This document shows, in pieces, positions 55,558 through 62,761 of a stretch of DNA of 64,000 nt. Origin of the DNA: CAWKCE01 sp032127035 (lineage in GTDB: Bacteria; Actinomycetota; Actinomycetes; JAHEKZ01). The DNA lies in assembly GCA_963848085.1 (NCBI GenBank), contig CAWKCE010000003.1, positions 806,001-870,000 on the forward strand, in the 5' to 3' direction. The position numbers and the translations under genes are program-made. Position 1 is the first letter of the stretch. The number at the start of each line of letters is the position of its first letter. The notes beneath the pieces were generated by a model. That model was not told where the DNA came from and searched no databases. It saw only the letters and a list, made by a program, of their open reading frames with translations.

Positions 55558-56124
55558 GTGGCGAGCAACGTGCATGGGCCGGCCCGGTGGGCGCCGGTGC
55601 TCGCGGCCGTGATCCTGGCGGCGGGCTGCGCGACCGGACCTGACGTGCAGGTGCCGACGCGGGCCGGAACCGCGTCGTTGGGTGTGGCGGCGGCGGCGTT
55701 CACCGACGGGGGAGAGCTGCCCGCAGAGTTCACCTGCGACGGCGCCGGCGACTTCCCCGCCGTGTCGTGGGGCGAGCTGCCGGACGGAACCGCCGCGGTG
55801 GCCGTGTTGGTCCATGACCCGGACGCCCCCGGCGGCGACTTCGTGCACCGACTGGTCTCCAACCTGGGCCCGGCTTCGGGGTTGCTGGACACTGCGGCGA
55901 CGCCCGCTGGCGCGTTGGAGCTGCGGACCAGCGGCGGGACTGACGGGTGGGTGCCGCCGTGCCCGCCGGACGGGGACGGCCCGCATCGCTACGTGTTCAC
56001 CGTGTACGCGCTGAACCGGCCGACCCGGCTCCCGGAGACCGCACAGACACAGACCGCCATCGCAACCGTCACCGAGGCAGCGATCGCCTCCGGCTCGGTG
56101 ACGGCGCAGTACGCGCGACCCTGA
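55558..56124 (+). CDS. YbhB/YbcL-type PEBP lipoprotein
   Basis: About 188 residues. A signal peptide with lipobox (VILAAGC) precedes a phosphatidylethanolamine-binding-protein-like domain with VLVHDPDAPGGDFVHRLV (the DPDxP and GxxxH elements of the ligand pocket) and HRYVFTVYALN. In bacteria the ligand and role are unknown. Start GTG 55558 is preferred over GTG 55549 on the spacing of the upstream -10. It converges on lexA with 11 bases between stops. Confidence 0.83.
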   Translation: MASNVHGPARWAPVLAAVILAAGCATGPDVQVPTRAGTASLGVAAAAFTDGGELPAEFTCDGAGDFPAVSWGELPDGTAAVAVLVHDPDAPGGDFVHRLVSNLGPASGLLDTAATPAGALELRTSGGTDGWVPPCPPDGDGPHRYVFTVYALNRPTRLPETAQTQTAIATVTEAAIASGSVTAQYARP

Positions 56125-56135
56125 GCCGAAGCCCG

Positions 56136-56813
56136 TCAGAGTTTGCGGAGCACCGCCACGACCCGCCCGAGGATGGTGGCCTCGTCGCCGAGAATCGGTT
56201 CGTATGCCGGGTTGTGTGGCAGCAGCCACACATGGCCGTCCCGCTTCTTGTAAGTCTTGACCGTGGCCTCGTGGTCGAGCATGGCGGCCACGATGTCCCC
56301 GTTGTCGGCAACCGGCTGCTGGCGAACGACGACCCAGTCTCCGTCGCAGATCGCGGCATCGAGCATGGACTCCCCGACCACCTTCAGCATGAACAGCTGA
56401 CCGTCCCCGACGACCTGCTGAGGAAGGGGGAAGACGTCCTCGATCGCCTCCTCGGCCAGGATCGGACCGCCGGCGGCGATCCGGCCGACGAGCGGCACGT
56501 ACGACGGGGCGGGCGCGGCATCGCCGGAGCCGGTGACGTCGACGCTGGGTTCTGCAGGGTCGGGGGAGCGCACCTCGATGGCTCGCGGCCGGTTGGCGTC
56601 CCGGCGGAGGAAGCCCTTGCGCTCCAGGGAGCCCAGCTGGTGGGCGACGCTGCTGGGGCTGGTCAGGCCGACGGCCTCGCCGATCTCGCGCATGCTCGGC
56701 GGGTAGCCACGGCGCTCGATCGCCTCACGGATGAAGTCGAGCACCAGACGCTGCCGCGGGGTGAGGCCGTCGACGTCGGCAGGACCGTCGGGTAGCTCCT
56801 TGACGTCGCTCAT
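56136..56813 (-). CDS. lexA: SOS repressor LexA
   Basis: A 225-residue LexA. N-terminal winged helix (LTPRQRLVLDFIREAIERRGYPPSMREIGEAVGLTS region) binds SOS boxes; the self-cleavage bond is Ala114-Gly115 (RIAAGGP); the Ser/Lys dyad is Ser149 (VVGESMLD) and Lys186 (ATVKTY). The ATG at 56813 has GGAG upstream; an in-frame ATG 12 codons earlier is less likely. Two SOS boxes overlap its promoter, indicating self-repression. Confidence 0.97.
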   Translation of the reverse strand: MSDVKELPDGPADVDGLTPRQRLVLDFIREAIERRGYPPSMREIGEAVGLTSPSSVAHQLGSLERKGFLRRDANRPRAIEVRSPDPAEPSVDVTGSGDAAPAPSYVPLVGRIAAGGPILAEEAIEDVFPLPQQVVGDGQLFMLKVVGESMLDAAICDGDWVVVRQQPVADNGDIVAAMLDHEATVKTYKKRDGHVWLLPHNPAYEPILGDEATILGRVVAVLRKL

Positions 56814-56899
56814 GACTGGCTCCTGGTGACGTGGGCGCAGTGACGGCACCCGGTTCTGTCGGACCCGTCGGGCACGGTGTGCCTGGCCGGACGGGGCTC

Positions 56900-56929
56900 A
56901 CGGTAGCCGTATTCGAACGGACGTTTCAA
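56900..56929 (-). promoter_or_regulatory. lexA: lexA promoter
   Basis: On the reverse strand TTGAAA (56924-56929) and TACCGT (56900-56905) are 18 bases apart, a good housekeeping promoter. Both LexA boxes overlap its -35 and spacer. Confidence 0.7.
56914..56927. promoter_or_regulatory. lexA: Degenerate LexA box, proximal to lexA
   Basis: CGAAC-GGAC-GTTTC keeps the left half of the SOS consensus and degenerates in the right. It lies in the spacer of the lexA promoter and abuts the second box. Confidence 0.55.
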
Positions 56930-56940
56930 ACATCTGTTCG
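56927..56940. promoter_or_regulatory. lexA: LexA box at lexA -35
   Basis: CAAAC-ATCT-GTTCG matches the SOS operator with one mismatch and overlaps the lexA -35 on the reverse strand. Confidence 0.75.
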
Positions 56941-56949
56941 AGGCGTGTC

Positions 56950-56978
56950 GTGACAACCGACCCGAGATCGTGTAGAAA
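56950..56978 (+). promoter_or_regulatory. Promoter of the LysM gene
   Basis: GTGACA (56950-56955) and TAGAAA (56973-56978), spacer 17. The predicted start near 56985 lies just before the perfect SOS box. Confidence 0.5.
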
Positions 56979-56995
56979 TCGTACAGGCGTTCGAT

Positions 56996-57009
56996 CGAAC
57001 AGGTGTTCG
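56996..57009. promoter_or_regulatory. Perfect LexA box upstream of the LysM gene
   Basis: CGAAC-AGGT-GTTCG matches the consensus fully. It sits 70 bases before the LysM-protein ATG, immediately downstream of its predicted promoter. Confidence 0.92.
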
Positions 57010-57079
57010 CGCGGGTGGTCCAGCACCCCCGACCGAGTTCCTGCCCGACCGACCTTCCCCCGCCGACCAGGAGGACGAC

Positions 57080-57475
57080 ATGACCACCACCCTCGCTTCC
57101 CGCCACATGCCGGTCTACGCCATCACCACGGCCCGTCCGGTGGCCCCAGACCCTCGCAGCTCGGCGAGCGCTCCGGCCCGGCTGACCCGGCGCGGCCGGC
57201 TCGTCCTGCTGGTCGCGTTGGTCGCGGTGCTGTTCGGGGTGTTCGCGGCGGTGTCCGCCTGGACCGCTGGCTCGGCTCGCGCCGGAGACGGCTCGGCCCC
57301 GGTCGACGGGGTCGCCGTCACCTGGGTGGTGCAGCCGGGGGAGACGATGTGGCAGGTGGCCGAGGCGGTGGCACCCGACGACGACCCCCGCGAGACGATC
57401 GCCCGCATCGTGGCGCTGAACGGCCTGCCCGACGCCTCGGTCCGGGTGGGCCAGGCGCTGCTGGTACCGGCCTGA
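57080..57475 (+). CDS. SOS-controlled LysM membrane protein, probable cell-division inhibitor
   Basis: A 131-residue protein: cytoplasmic basic N-terminus, one membrane helix (about 40-60, LVLLVALVAVLFGVFAAVSA), then a single extracytoplasmic LysM domain (about 81-131, WVVQPGETMWQVAEAV ... VRVGQALLVPA). It is divergent from lexA and followed by nrdR, exactly the context of mycobacterial Rv2719c/ChiZ and corynebacterial DivS, damage-induced proteins that delay division. Sequence similarity beyond the architecture is not judged here; the perfect SOS box supports the role. AGGAGGA lies 5-6 bases before the ATG. Confidence 0.85.
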   Translation: MTTTLASRHMPVYAITTARPVAPDPRSSASAPARLTRRGRLVLLVALVAVLFGVFAAVSAWTAGSARAGDGSAPVDGVAVTWVVQPGETMWQVAEAVAPDDDPRETIARIVALNGLPDASVRVGQALLVPA

Positions 57476-57562
57476 GCACGGTGTCGGCGCCGCGGGTCGG
57501 TGCCCTCCGGACCGTGGTGGCGGATGCGACACGCCGACAGTGAACACACCTGCCGGATCCGC

Positions 57563-57591
57563 TTGAACCTGTCGGTGCGGACGCGTACGGT
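57563..57591 (+). promoter_or_regulatory. nrdR: nrdR-nrdJ promoter
   Basis: TTGAAC (57563-57568) and TACGGT (57586-57591) are 17 bases apart, the best promoter in the window. Start is predicted near 57598, about 110 bases before the nrdR ATG. Confidence 0.75.
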
Positions 57592-57595
57592 ACCC

Positions 57596-57622
57596 CTACA
57601 TCTAGTAGTTACAGTCATGTAA
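57596..57622. promoter_or_regulatory. nrdR: Two adjacent palindromes at the nrdR start site (NrdR-box candidates)
   Basis: CTAC-ATCTA-GTAG (57596-57608) and TTACA-GTCA-TGTAA (57609-57622) abut each other over the predicted transcription start. AT-rich 16-bp palindromes in tandem at this place fit NrdR autorepression, but the centre spacing (about 13 bases) is tighter than usually described. Confidence 0.5.
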
Positions 57623-57623
57623 G

Positions 57624-57675
57624 CCGTCCACAGATTGTGGTCTGTGGGCCACAGGTTGTCCCCAGGTCATCCACA
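57624..57675 (+). promoter_or_regulatory. Cluster of DnaA-box-like motifs in the nrdR leader
   Basis: CCGTCCACA (57624-57632) and TCATCCACA (57667-57675) both fit YYRTCCACA, and TTGTCCCCA (57656-57664) differs by one base. CCACAG occurs repeatedly in between. This may couple ribonucleotide reductase expression to replication initiation. Confidence 0.45.
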
Positions 57676-57706
57676 GATCGGTCCCCAGGACGGAGGTGCG
57701 GCAGCC

Positions 57707-58180
57707 ATGCACTGTCCGTTCTGCCGGGCCGACGACACCCGGGTGGTGGACTCCCGCGCCACCGACGACGGGGGGGCGATCCGCCGCCGCCGGGAGTGCG
57801 TCCAGTGCGGTCGCCGCTTCACCACCGCCGAGCAGGCCACGCTCGTCGTCGTGAAGCGGGGTGGCGCGACCGAGCCGTTCAGCCGGGCCAAGGTGCTCAC
57901 CGGCGTGCGCAAGGCCTGCCAGGGCCGGCCGGTGACTGAGGACGACCTCGCTCGGCTCGGGCAGCGGGTCGAGGAGTCGATCCGTGCCACCGGGGCTGCT
58001 GAGATGGACAGCCACGAGGTCGGCCTCGCGGTGCTCGGCCCACTGCGGCAGCTGGACGAGGTGGCCTACCTGCGGTTCGCGTCGGTCTACCGCTCCTTCG
58101 AGTCGCTCGAGGACTTCGAGGCCGAGATCACGTTGCTGCGGGCCGAGCACGAACCGGTCGGGCAGGAGCCGAGCCGCTAG
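57707..58180 (+). CDS. nrdR: Transcriptional repressor NrdR
   Basis: A 157-residue NrdR, the nucleotide-sensing repressor of ribonucleotide reductase genes. Zinc ribbon with Cys3/Cys6 (MHCPFC) and Cys31/Cys34 (ECVQCGRRF), then an ATP-cone (about 47-137: VVVKRGGATEPFSRAKVLTGVRKAC). GGAGG lies 10 bases before the ATG; the frame continues upstream as shadow. nrdJ follows 120 bases later, the classic actinobacterial nrdRJ operon. Confidence 0.96.
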   Translation: MHCPFCRADDTRVVDSRATDDGGAIRRRRECVQCGRRFTTAEQATLVVVKRGGATEPFSRAKVLTGVRKACQGRPVTEDDLARLGQRVEESIRATGAAEMDSHEVGLAVLGPLRQLDEVAYLRFASVYRSFESLEDFEAEITLLRAEHEPVGQEPSR

Positions 58181-58301
58181 CCCATCGACAGCCGAGCCAG
58201 GTCAAGAACGCCACACGTACGAAACACCGGAAATCAATCCAACCGAGCGGGAAGCCTGACACCAGGGGAACTCGTTGTCCGATCAGGAGGGCACGCACGA
58301 C

Positions 58302-61184
58302 ATGACGGAAATGGTGAGCGGGACGTCCCACGACACCGAGGGTGCGGCAGGCGCCGTCCCGGACCGGCCGGAGGTCATCCGCCGCGGTCTGGCGATCGAG
58401 CGCATCTTCACCACGCCGGGGGTGCACCCGTACGACGAGGTGACCTGGGACCGACGCGATGTCGTGCAGACCAACTGGAAGACCGGCGAGTCGGTCTTCG
58501 AGCAGCGCGGTGTGGAGTTCCCGGACTTCTGGTCGGTGATCTCGTCCACGATCGTCACCACGAAGTACTTCCGCGGTGCTGTCGGCACCGACGGCCGAGA
58601 GTGGAGCCTGCGGCAGCTCATCGACCGCGTCGTGCTGACGTACCGCGCGGCTGGTGAGGAGCACGGCTACTTCGCTACCCCGCAGGACGCCGAGGTCTTC
58701 GAGCACGAGCTGACCTGGATGCTGCTCCACCAGGTGTTCTCGTTCAACTCCCCGGTGTGGTTCAACGTCGGCACGGAGTCGCCGCAGCAGGTCAGCGCCT
58801 GCTTCATCCTCGCCGTGGACGACTCCATGAACTCGATCCTCAACTGGTACCGCGAGGAGGGGATGATCTTCAAGGGTGGCTCCGGTGCGGGGCTCAACCT
58901 GTCCCGGATCCGTTCCAGCAAGGAGCTGCTGAGCTCCGGCGGCACCGCCAGCGGACCCGTGTCGTTCATGCGCGGCGCCGACGCCTCGGCCGGCACGATC
59001 AAGTCGGGCGGCGCTACTCGTCGTGCCGCGAAGATGGTCGTCCTCGACGTCGACCATCCCGACATCGAGGAGTTCATCGAGACCAAAGCCCGCGAGGAGG
59101 ACAAGATCCGCGCGCTGCGAGACGCCGGGTTCGACATGGATCTCGGCGGCAAGGACATCACGTCCGTGCAGTACCAGAACGCCAACAACTCGGTCCGGGT
59201 CAGCGACGAGTTCATGCGAGCAGTCGAGGACGGCTCGACGTTCGGGTTGCGTGCCCGGGCCGACGGCCAGGTCATCGAGACCGTCGAGGCCAAGGAGCTG
59301 TTCCGGAAAATGGCGCTGGCCGCTTGGGGATGCGCCGACCCGGGCATCCAGTACGACGGCACGATCAACGACTGGCACACCTCCCCGGAGTCCGGTCGTA
59401 TCAATGCCTCGAACCCCTGCTCGGAGTACATGCACCTGGACAACTCCAGCTGCAACCTGGCCTCGCTCAACCTCATGAAGTTCCTCCGCGAGGACGACAC
59501 GTTCGACGCCGCCCGGTTCGCCAAGGTGGTGGAGCTGGTCATCACCGCGATGGACATCTCGATCTGCTTCGCCGACTTCCCGACCGAGGCGATCGGCGAC
59601 ACCACGCGCAAGTACCGCCAGCTAGGCATCGGCTACGCCAACCTGGGCGCGCTGCTCATGGCCTCCGGCCTGCCCTACGACAGCGAGGCCGGCCGCGCGT
59701 TGGGGGCGTCGATCACGTCACTGATGACCGGCACCGCATACCGGCGTTCGGCCGAGCTGGCTGGCGCGGTCGGCGCCTACGAGGGCTACGAGCGCAACGC
59801 CGAGGCCCACAAGCGGGTCATGCGCAAGCATGCCGCCGCCAACGACGTCGTTCGGAACTACACCCTGCTGGACAAGGACGTGCACGACGTCGCCACCGAC
59901 GTGTGGGCAGAAGTCATCTCGCTCGGCGAGGCGAACGGATACCGCAACGCTCAGGCGTCGGTCCTGGCTCCCACCGGCACCATCGGGCTGATGATGGACT
60001 GCGACACCACGGGGATCGAGCCGGACCTGGCGCTGGTCAAGTTCAAGAAGATGGTTGGCGGCGGGTCGCTGCAGATCGTCAACAACACCGTCCCGCGCGC
60101 GCTGCGCAAGCTCGGCTACACCGAGGAGACGATTGAGGCGATCGTCGAGCACATCGCCCAGCACGGCAACGTTGTCGACGCCCCCGGACTTAAGTCCGAC
60201 CACTACCCGGTCTTCGACTGCGCCATGGGCGCACGGACCATCGCGCCGATGGGTCACGTGCGCATGATGGCGGCGGTGCAGCCGTTCCTGTCCGGCGCCA
60301 TCTCCAAGACCGTGAACATGTCGGAGACCGCCACCGTGGAGGAGATCGAGGAGATCTACTTCCAGGGCTGGAAGCTCGGGCTCAAGGCGCTGGCCATCTA
60401 CCGGGACAACTGCAAGGTCGGTCAGCCCTTGTCCGACGCCAAGGGGACCAGTCGGGACAACGGCGTCAAGGCCGAAGCCGCGCCGACCATCGAGTACCGC
60501 CCGACGCGCAAGCGGCTGCCGAAGAACCGGCCGGCGACCACCACGTCGTTCTCGGTAGGCGGTGCTGAGGGCTACATGACGGCATCCCGGTACCCGGACG
60601 ACGGGCTGGGCGAGATCTTCCTCAAGATGTCGAAGCAGGGGTCGACCCTCGCCGGGATGATGGACGCTTTCTCGATCGCCGTCTCGATCGGCCTGCAGTA
60701 CGGCGTCCCGCTCGACACCTACGTGAAGAAGTTCGTGAACATGCGGTTCGACCCGGCCGGACTCACCGACGACCAGGACGTCCGCATGGCGCAGTCGATC
60801 ATGGACTACATCTTCCGGCGGCTCGCCCTGGACTACCTGCCGTACGAGTCACGAGCGGGCCTGGGCATCTACACCGCCGAGGAGCGCACCCGGTACCTCG
60901 AGACCGGCTCCTACGAGGTGGACGATGCCGACCTGGGTGACCCGGACTTGGAGTCGCTCGCCCAGAGCGCACCGGTCACGGAGTCACCGGCCACCGCCGC
61001 ACCACAGCCGCACCACGTGGCCGAGCCGGCACCGGCCCAGGTCCACTCGTCGACCGAGCTCCTCGAGGCGTTGCAGGGGACCGCGTCCGATGCGCCGATG
61101 TGCTTCACCTGCGGCACCAAGATGCGCCCGGCAGGCTCGTGCTACGTGTGCGAGGGCTGCGGCGCGACCAGCGGGTGTAGCTGA
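58302..61184 (+). CDS. nrdJ: Adenosylcobalamin-dependent (class II) ribonucleotide reductase
   Basis: A 960-residue NrdJ that reduces ribonucleotides to deoxyribonucleotides using coenzyme B12, independent of oxygen. Active-site residues visible: Cys167 in VSACFILAV, NPCSEYMHL (Cys373 as the thiyl radical site, with the Glu), and APTGTIGLM (phosphate binding). The C-terminus carries a redox/zinc-like Cys cluster (MCFTCGT ... CYVCEGCGATSGC). Start: ATG 58302 with AGGAGG upstream; a TTG at 58275 would add nine residues. No cobalamin riboswitch was seen in the 120 bases before it. Confidence 0.97.
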   Translation: MTEMVSGTSHDTEGAAGAVPDRPEVIRRGLAIERIFTTPGVHPYDEVTWDRRDVVQTNWKTGESVFEQRGVEFPDFWSVISSTIVTTKYFRGAVGTDGREWSLRQLIDRVVLTYRAAGEEHGYFATPQDAEVFEHELTWMLLHQVFSFNSPVWFNVGTESPQQVSACFILAVDDSMNSILNWYREEGMIFKGGSGAGLNLSRIRSSKELLSSGGTASGPVSFMRGADASAGTIKSGGATRRAAKMVVLDVDHPDIEEFIETKAREEDKIRALRDAGFDMDLGGKDITSVQYQNANNSVRVSDEFMRAVEDGSTFGLRARADGQVIETVEAKELFRKMALAAWGCADPGIQYDGTINDWHTSPESGRINASNPCSEYMHLDNSSCNLASLNLMKFLREDDTFDAARFAKVVELVITAMDISICFADFPTEAIGDTTRKYRQLGIGYANLGALLMASGLPYDSEAGRALGASITSLMTGTAYRRSAELAGAVGAYEGYERNAEAHKRVMRKHAAANDVVRNYTLLDKDVHDVATDVWAEVISLGEANGYRNAQASVLAPTGTIGLMMDCDTTGIEPDLALVKFKKMVGGGSLQIVNNTVPRALRKLGYTEETIEAIVEHIAQHGNVVDAPGLKSDHYPVFDCAMGARTIAPMGHVRMMAAVQPFLSGAISKTVNMSETATVEEIEEIYFQGWKLGLKALAIYRDNCKVGQPLSDAKGTSRDNGVKAEAAPTIEYRPTRKRLPKNRPATTTSFSVGGAEGYMTASRYPDDGLGEIFLKMSKQGSTLAGMMDAFSIAVSIGLQYGVPLDTYVKKFVNMRFDPAGLTDDQDVRMAQSIMDYIFRRLALDYLPYESRAGLGIYTAEERTRYLETGSYEVDDADLGDPDLESLAQSAPVTESPATAAPQPHHVAEPAPAQVHSSTELLEALQGTASDAPMCFTCGTKMRPAGSCYVCEGCGATSGCS

Positions 61185-61197
61185 CCGCACCGGCGTC

Positions 61198-61228
61198 AGC
61201 CCCCGGTCTCCTCAGGGAGCCGGGGGCT
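61198..61228 (+). terminator. Rho-independent-type terminator of nrdJ
   Basis: AGCCCCCGG / CCGGGGGCT arms plus an inner CTCC-TCAG-GGAG stem with one bulged T, 13 bases after the nrdJ stop. The U-tract is poor, as usual in this GC range. Confidence 0.88.
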
Positions 61229-61270
61229 GATTGCATCCCCGATTTGGCGCAGGCCCGACCGTGACCGAGA

Positions 61271-61286
61271 GTGAATGGACATTCAC
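61271..61286. promoter_or_regulatory. TetR-type operator upstream of the SDR gene
   Basis: GTGAATG-GA-CATTCAC is a perfect 7-base-arm palindrome ending 15 bases before the SDR ATG. GAATG...CATTC palindromes are typical TetR-family operators, and a TetR gene follows the SDR. Confidence 0.8.
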
Positions 61287-61301
61287 TCAACAAGGAGAGA
61301 C

Positions 61302-62249
61302 ATGGCCTGGACTGCTGCTGACATCCCCGACCTGACGGGGCGAGTGGCGGTGGTGACCGGCGCCAATGGTGGCCTCGGCCTGGAGACGGCCAAGGCGCTC
61401 GCTGGCGCGGGTGCCCACGTCGTGATGGCGGCCCGCGACCAAGCGAAGGCGGCGACGGCGCAGAGCGAGATCCTGGCCGTCCACCCGGAGGCGCTCCTGG
61501 AGGTCGTGGAGCTTGACCTGGCCGACCTGTCCTCGGTGGCGACGGCTGCCCAGCAGATTTCGGCTGTTCACGAGCAGGTCGACATCCTGGTGAACAACGC
61601 CGGGCTCATGGCGATGCCGGAGCGGAAGACCAAGGACGGCTTCGAGATGCAGCTGGGGGTCAACCACCTCGGCCACTTCGCGCTGTCCAGCCAGCTGCTG
61701 CCGGGACTGCTTCGCGCTGAGAGGGCGCGAGTGGTCACCGTCACCAGCACCGTCCACCACTTCGGGCGGCCGATCGACCCGGCCAACCCGCACCTCGAGG
61801 GTTCCTACCAGTCGTGGAAGGCCTACGGGCAGTCAAAGCTCGCCAACTACCACTTCGCGCTGGGGCTGGACGAGCGGTTCCGGGCGGCCGGCGTGGCGGC
61901 ACAGAGCCTGGTCGCACATCCCGGCCTCACCTACTCGGACCTGCAGGTGCACGCCGCGGCAGAGGGCGGGGCCGGTCGCACCGCTGGCTTCTGGGTCGCG
62001 CTCGCGCGGCACACCGGGATGACGACTGAGGCGGGCGCTCGCCCTCAGCTGCGCGCTGCCACCGACCCGGGGGCCAGCGGGGGCCAGATGTACGCGCCGC
62101 GCTTCGTCCAGAACGGGCCGGCAGTGAGGCGACCTATCCTGCGGCGCGTCGGGCTCGATGACGCGGTTCGCACGTTGTGGGAGGTCTCGGAACGGGAGAC
62201 GGGGGTCACGTTGGACGTTTTCGTGGTGGCCGAGTCCCTCCGGTCATGA
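61302..62249 (+). CDS. Short-chain dehydrogenase/reductase
   Basis: A 315-residue classical-type SDR. Cofactor motif TGANGGLG (19-26), NNAG in ILVNNAGLMAM, and catalytic Tyr175/Lys179 (AYGQSKLAN). It is longer than the core SDR, resembling retinol-dehydrogenase-like enzymes; substrate unknown. The ATG has AAGGAG 6 bases upstream. Controlled most likely through the palindrome at 61271-61286. An ATGA at its stop couples it to the TetR gene. Confidence 0.88.
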   Translation: MAWTAADIPDLTGRVAVVTGANGGLGLETAKALAGAGAHVVMAARDQAKAATAQSEILAVHPEALLEVVELDLADLSSVATAAQQISAVHEQVDILVNNAGLMAMPERKTKDGFEMQLGVNHLGHFALSSQLLPGLLRAERARVVTVTSTVHHFGRPIDPANPHLEGSYQSWKAYGQSKLANYHFALGLDERFRAAGVAAQSLVAHPGLTYSDLQVHAAAEGGAGRTAGFWVALARHTGMTTEAGARPQLRAATDPGASGGQMYAPRFVQNGPAVRRPILRRVGLDDAVRTLWEVSERETGVTLDVFVVAESLRS

Positions 62250-62664
62250 GCCCCGCGGTCGAGACGGTCGACCGTGCCTGGCCGTGCGCGCTGCCATGCG
62301 GCACGTTGTGGCGAGCAAGGGGTTCCACGGCGCGTCCATGGGCGCCGTCGCGGCAGCTGCCGGAGTGGCGACGGGGACGGCCTACGTCTACTACGCCTCC
62401 AAGGATGAGCTGATCGTCGCCACGTACGTGGAGACCAAGCGCGAGCTCGGGGACTCCGCAGTCGCGCACCCGGTTGACGGCGACGCCCTCGAGCGCGCCG
62501 CGGCCGCATCGGACCTGGTGGCGGTGCTGGTCGACCTTCCGCCGCTGCTGCTGTACGACCTCGCGCTCGGCCCGGTCGTCCGGATCGCGGCGTCCGAGCG
62601 GCGACCGGAGCCGGCCGAGATCGCGGAGATCATCGAGTCCTGCTGGCGGGCCGTCACCCGGTAG
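62246..62664 (+). pseudogene. TetR family regulator, frameshifted and shortened
   Basis: An ATG at 62246 overlapping the SDR stop (ATGA) opens a TetR-like N-terminus (MSPAVETVDRA), but the HTH continues in another frame (MRHVVASKGFHGASMGAVAAAAGVATGTAYVYYASKDEL) from about 62284 to the stop at 62664. So one frameshift lies near 62275-62290. The HTH-frame product also has only about 80 residues after the HTH instead of about 140, so an internal deletion is likely. If functional at all it would start at GTG 62284 or ATG 62296 (about 122-126 residues). A sequencing error could explain the frameshift but not the shortening. Confidence 0.7.
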
Positions 62665-62702
62665 TTCCGCAGCAGGGAACGCCGATCCGACACAATGCCG
62701 GG

Positions 62703-62759
62703 GTGACTTCGACGGCTGCCCACCGGTTCCGGGTCACCGCCAGGGCAAGGCGCCGGTAG
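62703..62759 (+). CDS. 18-codon basic leader ORF
   Basis: GTG 62703 to TAG 62757-62759 codes for an Arg-rich peptide (ending RARRR). A CACAAT hexamer 6 bases before it fits the leaderless start pattern of the window. Its stop is 2 bases before the GTG of the membrane gene, so it may be a leader peptide, or the true start of that gene separated by a frameshift. Weak evidence. Confidence 0.3.
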   Translation: MTSTAAHRFRVTARARRR

Positions 62760-62761
62760 CC

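Noticed and set aside
57707..58302. Possible cobalamin riboswitch for nrdJ
   Set aside because: No B12-box-like conserved core or suitable structure could be found by eye in either leader.
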